Assembly (NCBI GenBank): GCA_012514415.1
Contig: JAAZAH010000107.1
Coordinates: 1 to 9,299 of the forward strand
DNA length: 9,299 bases
From: Sandaracinaceae bacterium
GTDB taxonomy: Bacteria > Myxococcota_A > Polyangia > Polyangiales > Houyiibacteriaceae
Direction: 5' to 3'
Position 1 is the stretch's first letter; the number at the start of each line of letters is the position of its first letter. The position numbers were made by a program, and so were the translations under genes. Positions 6,349 to 9,299 of this stretch are shown piece by piece. The notes beneath the pieces were generated by a model. It had not been told where the DNA came from, did no database searches, and saw only the letters and a program-made list of their open reading frames with translations.

Positions 6349-7923
6349 TTGAAGACCGAGCTTTACGAGGCCGAGGATCCCGAGATCGGGCGTGTGCTCG
6401 CCGATCGATATCGCCTCGAGACGCTATTGGGCGAGGGCGGTATCGGACGCGTATATGCCGGAACACACCTCAAGCTCGGACGCCGCGTTGCGATCAAGAT
6501 CTTGCACGAGGCGTATCGCGAGAATGAGGCGCTCACGAAGCGTTTTGAGCGGGAAGCCATGGTGCTTTCGGCGCTCTCCCACCCAAACGTCGTGAATGTG
6601 ATCGATTACGGCGTCGACAATGACGTCGCCTTCATCGCGATGGAGCTCATCGAGGGCAAGGATCTCACGCATGTGATCGAGGAGGGGCCCATGCCCCTTG
6701 CGCGCGCCGAGAGGCTCATCCGGCAGATCCTCCGTGGGCTCGCCTATGCGCACGATCGCGGCCTCATCCACCGCGATCTCAAGCCCCCCAACATCATGAT
6801 CCGCGCCCTCCCCGACGGCGCCGAACATGTTTACGTCCTCGATTTCGGTCTCGCAAAATTCTTGGTCGAAGAGGCGAACGATCACCTCACGCATTCGGGC
6901 TCGATCCTCGGGACGCCCGCGTACATGTCACCCGAGCAGTCGAGTGCCGAGCCAACGGATGCGCGCACCGATGTCTATGCCGCCGGGCTGATCTTCTACG
7001 AGATGCTCGCCGGAAAGAGCCCTTTCCACTCGCTGACGGGGATGGAGCGCACCAAGCGGCAGCTCACCGGACCGCCACCGAGCCTTAAGGAAGCGCTCCC
7101 GAACCTCCCTCTCGTCGACGAGATCGACGCGATCCTTGCGAAGGCGATCGCCCCAAGAAAGGCCGACCGTTTCGAGGACGCGCGGGCGATGCTTCTCGCC
7201 TTCGACGCCCTCCCCTCGCACAGCGGGGATGAGCTCGACCCCGAGGAGAAGGCCGCCCGCGCTCAAAAGGAGCGCTTCCGCAACCGACTCAAGCTCTCCG
7301 CCTACCTCACCGGGGCGTCAACGGTGGCACTTGCGCTTGGCCTCGGGATCGGACTCCTCGGAACGCCGCGAACCGAGACGATCGTCCTTGGACAGCCCGT
7401 CATTGGAGATCTTGGCTATCAGCGCCCGGAGCCGCGCGATCCGTGGAAGACGCCCATGCCGCCCGAACTCGAAGAGTTCAAGCGCGCGATCGATACCGGC
7501 CAAACGCCAAGTCGGAGGGAGCTCGCGCCGGTCTATCGCTATATGCGCTTTCATCCGACCGATGCGCGACCGAACCTCATCCTCGCCCAGACATTCTACG
7601 ATCGGGCCTGGATGCGCGATGCGATCGCGCAATACGTGGCAGCGAATAAAAAAGATCCGACCGCGCGCGGAGCACCTCGAATGATGACGGATCTGGTCGC
7701 CCTCGCGATGGATGAAAACCGCAGCCGTGAAGCCGCGGCGGCGCTTCGTGAGATCTACCGAGAGGAGGCGCTCCCGGTGCTTGATGCGCGCCTCGCCATG
7801 GAACGCGACGCCGCCGTCAAATCACGCCTCCTCGCCGTCATTGCGCATATCGAAAGCACGGGCCCGAACGAGGCCATCGAGGAGCTCGAAGAGATCGAGA
7901 CCGACGAGGAAGAATCCGAGTAG
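6349..7923 (+). CDS. transmembrane Hanks-type serine/threonine protein kinase
   Basis: The product transfers phosphate from ATP to Ser/Thr of unknown partners. From the TTG at 6349 it has 524 residues. The kinase domain (about 21-290) shows the glycine loop LGEGGIGRVY (27-36), VAIK lysine K50, alpha-C glutamate in FEREA (E69), catalytic loop HRDLKPPN (141-148, base D143), DFG (165-167), an activation segment with T181, S183 and T189, and SPEQ (194-197) in place of APE. It is an RD kinase and looks active. One membrane span (about 314-338) is followed by about 185 residues, predicted outside the inner membrane, that are helical, weakly TPR-like (about 390-470) and end in a very acidic tail (10 of the last 14 residues). 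The TTG start has GAGG at 6334-6337, 11 nt upstream. GTG 6292 in the same frame is possible but has no Shine-Dalgarno sequence and would add 19 residues with atypical codon use. No cognate phosphatase or FHA gene is adjacent. Confidence 0.93.
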   Translation: MKTELYEAEDPEIGRVLADRYRLETLLGEGGIGRVYAGTHLKLGRRVAIKILHEAYRENEALTKRFEREAMVLSALSHPNVVNVIDYGVDNDVAFIAMELIEGKDLTHVIEEGPMPLARAERLIRQILRGLAYAHDRGLIHRDLKPPNIMIRALPDGAEHVYVLDFGLAKFLVEEANDHLTHSGSILGTPAYMSPEQSSAEPTDARTDVYAAGLIFYEMLAGKSPFHSLTGMERTKRQLTGPPPSLKEALPNLPLVDEIDAILAKAIAPRKADRFEDARAMLLAFDALPSHSGDELDPEEKAARAQKERFRNRLKLSAYLTGASTVALALGLGIGLLGTPRTETIVLGQPVIGDLGYQRPEPRDPWKTPMPPELEEFKRAIDTGQTPSRRELAPVYRYMRFHPTDARPNLILAQTFYDRAWMRDAIAQYVAANKKDPTARGAPRMMTDLVALAMDENRSREAAAALREIYREEALPVLDARLAMERDAAVKSRLLAVIAHIESTGPNEAIEELEEIETDEEESE

Positions 7924-7956
7924 CGCGGCGTCTCCAACCTGTCCTCTCGGCGCGGT

Positions 7957-8793
7957 TTAGGCGAGATCGAAGAGCAAGAGCTCGGAAGGCTCGTGCGCGA
8001 TGAGCTCCATGGCACCTTCGCTAAGCGAATAAACGGCATCGCCCGACTCCATGAGGATGCCGTTGACTTGAACCGCGCCCCGCGCGAGGTGGAGGTACGC
8101 GCCGCGCCCGCCCGATACGAGATGAGCGAGCGACTGCCCGGAGCCGACCTCCGCGGCGTAGACATGCGCGTCGCTCCCGAAACTCACGATCCCGCCCCCG
8201 CCCTCAGGCGAGGCGATCTTTACGAGCTCCCCACGGCTGAGCGGTGGGAGACGCGACTCTTCGTAGCTCGGATCGTCACCCGCGCGATCGGGAAAGAGCC
8301 AAATCTGAAGCAGATGTGTCTCCTCGCCGCTATGGTTGAACTCGCTATGGCGAATGCCCCGCCCAGCGCTCATGCGCTGGATTTCGCCGCGATAAATGGT
8401 GCCGCCGTGACCGAGCGTGTCGCGGTGGGTCAGCTGACCGCGAAGGATGTACGTAAGGATCTCCATATCGCGGTGCGGGTGGATCGGAAAGCCGCCGCCC
8501 GGAGCGATGCGATCTTCGTTGAGTACGCGAAGCGCCCGATAGCGCGTATGCGCCGGATCGCGATAGCCCGAAAACGAAAAGGAATACCGCGCGTCGAGCC
8601 AGCTCAACTTGAAGCTTCCGCGTTCATTTGCGGGGCGGAGCCGGAGTGAGGCGAAGGGAGGAGCGTCCTCCTCTTTGGCCTGGCCGACCCCTCGTGCGAG
8701 CGTGCAGCCCACCGCGCTAAGCGAAGAATACGCAGCAACCGAAGCAAACGCGGTCTTCTTGAGAAAATCTCGCCGATCCATGCGGTAGAGCAT
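7957..8793 (-). CDS. pirin-family bicupin protein with Tat signal peptide
   Basis: Pirins are bicupin metalloproteins; the bacterial homologue YhhW has quercetin 2,3-dioxygenase activity in vitro, but physiological roles are mostly unclear. The 278-residue product has the YhhW-type N-terminal cupin, with metal ligands H105 and H107 in IHPHRDME and H149 and E151 in IRHSEFNH, spaced 44 apart as in YhhW. The second cupin (about 185-278) is degenerate. Unusually, the N terminus is a twin-arginine signal: RRDFLKK (7-13), a hydrophobic stretch (15-28), then SAVGC with Cys30, a possible but non-ideal lipobox. It is therefore predicted to be exported folded and perhaps lipid-anchored. ATG at 8793 is used; ATG at 8781 would give the typical short Tat start (Met-Asp-Arg-Arg), and neither has a strong Shine-Dalgarno sequence. 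It converges on the kinase with a 33-bp gap and is divergent from the pyrophosphatase. Confidence 0.9.
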   Translation of the reverse strand: MLYRMDRRDFLKKTAFASVAAYSSLSAVGCTLARGVGQAKEEDAPPFASLRLRPANERGSFKLSWLDARYSFSFSGYRDPAHTRYRALRVLNEDRIAPGGGFPIHPHRDMEILTYILRGQLTHRDTLGHGGTIYRGEIQRMSAGRGIRHSEFNHSGEETHLLQIWLFPDRAGDDPSYEESRLPPLSRGELVKIASPEGGGGIVSFGSDAHVYAAEVGSGQSLAHLVSGGRGAYLHLARGAVQVNGILMESGDAVYSLSEGAMELIAHEPSELLLFDLA

Positions 8794-8877
8794 AGCCTAA
8801 GCGATGCCCTCTGCGCATGGCGCGCACGCGGAATGGACCTTTGCACGTACGCATCGAGCGAGCGCGACGCAAAGATG

Positions 8878-8905
8878 CCGCTTTTTTGGTGAGAATTCGT
8901 ATAAC
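8878..8905 (+). promoter_or_regulatory. candidate promoter for the pyrophosphatase gene
   Basis: TATAAC (8900-8905, 5 of 6 to TATAAT) lies about 28 nt before ATG 8934. The -35 at 16-bp spacing, CCGCTT (8878-8883), is a weak match, next to a T6 run. Predicted transcript start is about 8912. It sits in the divergent spacer shared with the pirin gene. Confidence 0.35.
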
Positions 8906-8933
8906 GTGCGTGCCTCTTTTGGCCCTATGAGGT

Positions 8934-9299
8934 ATGGCAAGGCGCGTCGAGCCCCCGCAAAAACGCGGGATCTACACGTACAATCCAAGCGAGAGCATGA
9001 AAGCATTCTTCGAACGATATCGCCCTCATCCTTGGCACGGACTCGCGGTCGGACCGAACCCGCCCGAGATCCTTAACGCTTATATCGAGATCACACCCTT
9101 CGATACGGTGAAATGGGAGATCGATAAAGAGACGGGCTACCTTCACGTCGATCGACCTCAGACCTCGAACTCCCTCCCGCCGACGCTCTACGGTTTCGTT
9201 CCGCGGACGTACTGCGGCGAGCGGGTCGCGAAGCTCGGTGGAACCGATCGCGGTGACGGAGATCCGCTCGATATCTGCGTGCTCTCAGAGCGGCCGATC
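8934..9299 (+). CDS. ppa: inorganic pyrophosphatase, family I (3' end beyond the window)
   Basis: The enzyme hydrolyses pyrophosphate to two phosphates in the cytoplasm with Mg2+, pulling biosynthetic reactions forward. In-frame sequence runs to the last base of the window and gives 122 residues with no stop, so the gene is cut by the edge. It belongs to the subtype with a PHPWHG motif (31-36). Conserved active-site positions by comparison with E. coli PPase are K60 (TVKWEIDK), R74 (HVDR), Y86 (LYGFVP) and the metal-binding aspartates D108, D110 and D113 in GDGDPLDI, followed by CVLSER. Two starts are possible: ATG 8934, which fits the candidate promoter but has AGG only 1 nt before it, and ATG 8997, preceded by a weak GAGAG. 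The region between them, rich in Arg, Lys and Pro, is less conserved-looking. Confidence 0.9.
   Translation, partial: MARRVEPPQKRGIYTYNPSESMKAFFERYRPHPWHGLAVGPNPPEILNAYIEITPFDTVKWEIDKETGYLHVDRPQTSNSLPPTLYGFVPRTYCGERVAKLGGTDRGDGDPLDICVLSERPI

Noticed and set aside
7993..8649. 218-codon + strand frame opposite the pirin gene
   Set aside because: The - strand frame contains the full pirin metal-binding motifs; the + frame has no recognisable features.

Overview
The window is GC-rich bacterial chromosome (about 60% G+C by eye). It carries core housekeeping genes next to regulatory and envelope genes. Several features suggest a Gram-negative proteobacterium of the deltaproteobacterial / Myxococcota-Bradymonadota type: a membrane-anchored Hanks-type Ser/Thr kinase, a TolC/OprM-type outer-membrane lipoprotein, a family I pyrophosphatase of the 'HPWHG' subtype, and clpX followed directly by lon. 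This placement is an inference from gene content; no rRNA or other phylogenetic marker is present.

Layout on the + strand: the last few codons of an upstream gene (possibly clpP, by synteny only) and a rho-independent-type hairpin (38-72); a leader of about 250 bp ending in a good sigma70-like promoter (271-299); clpX (323-1579); lon (1675-4200); tRNA-Val(UAC) (4276-4350); a 325-bp stretch without a confident gene that holds two hairpins; an outer-membrane efflux lipoprotein (4676-6166); and a transmembrane Ser/Thr protein kinase (6349-7923). On the - strand, convergent with the kinase, lies a pirin-family protein with a Tat signal (7957-8793). Divergent from it, and cut by the right edge, is an inorganic pyrophosphatase (8934 to beyond 9299).

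clpX and lon form a protein quality-control pair: the unfoldase that feeds ClpP, and the self-contained ATP-dependent protease Lon. They are separated by 95 bp with an SD sequence but no convincing terminator, so co-transcription is plausible. The outer-membrane protein has no inner-membrane pump or adaptor gene beside it and would have to work with partners encoded elsewhere. The kinase has its own AT-rich promoter region with a tandem 8-bp repeat, and its C-terminal part should lie outside the inner membrane.

I see no transposon, CRISPR array, phage gene or defence system. The most unusual items are the apparently exported, possibly lipid-anchored pirin, the hairpin-bearing gap after the tRNA, and the run of four consecutive protein genes with likely non-ATG starts. 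I found no convincing previously undescribed system.
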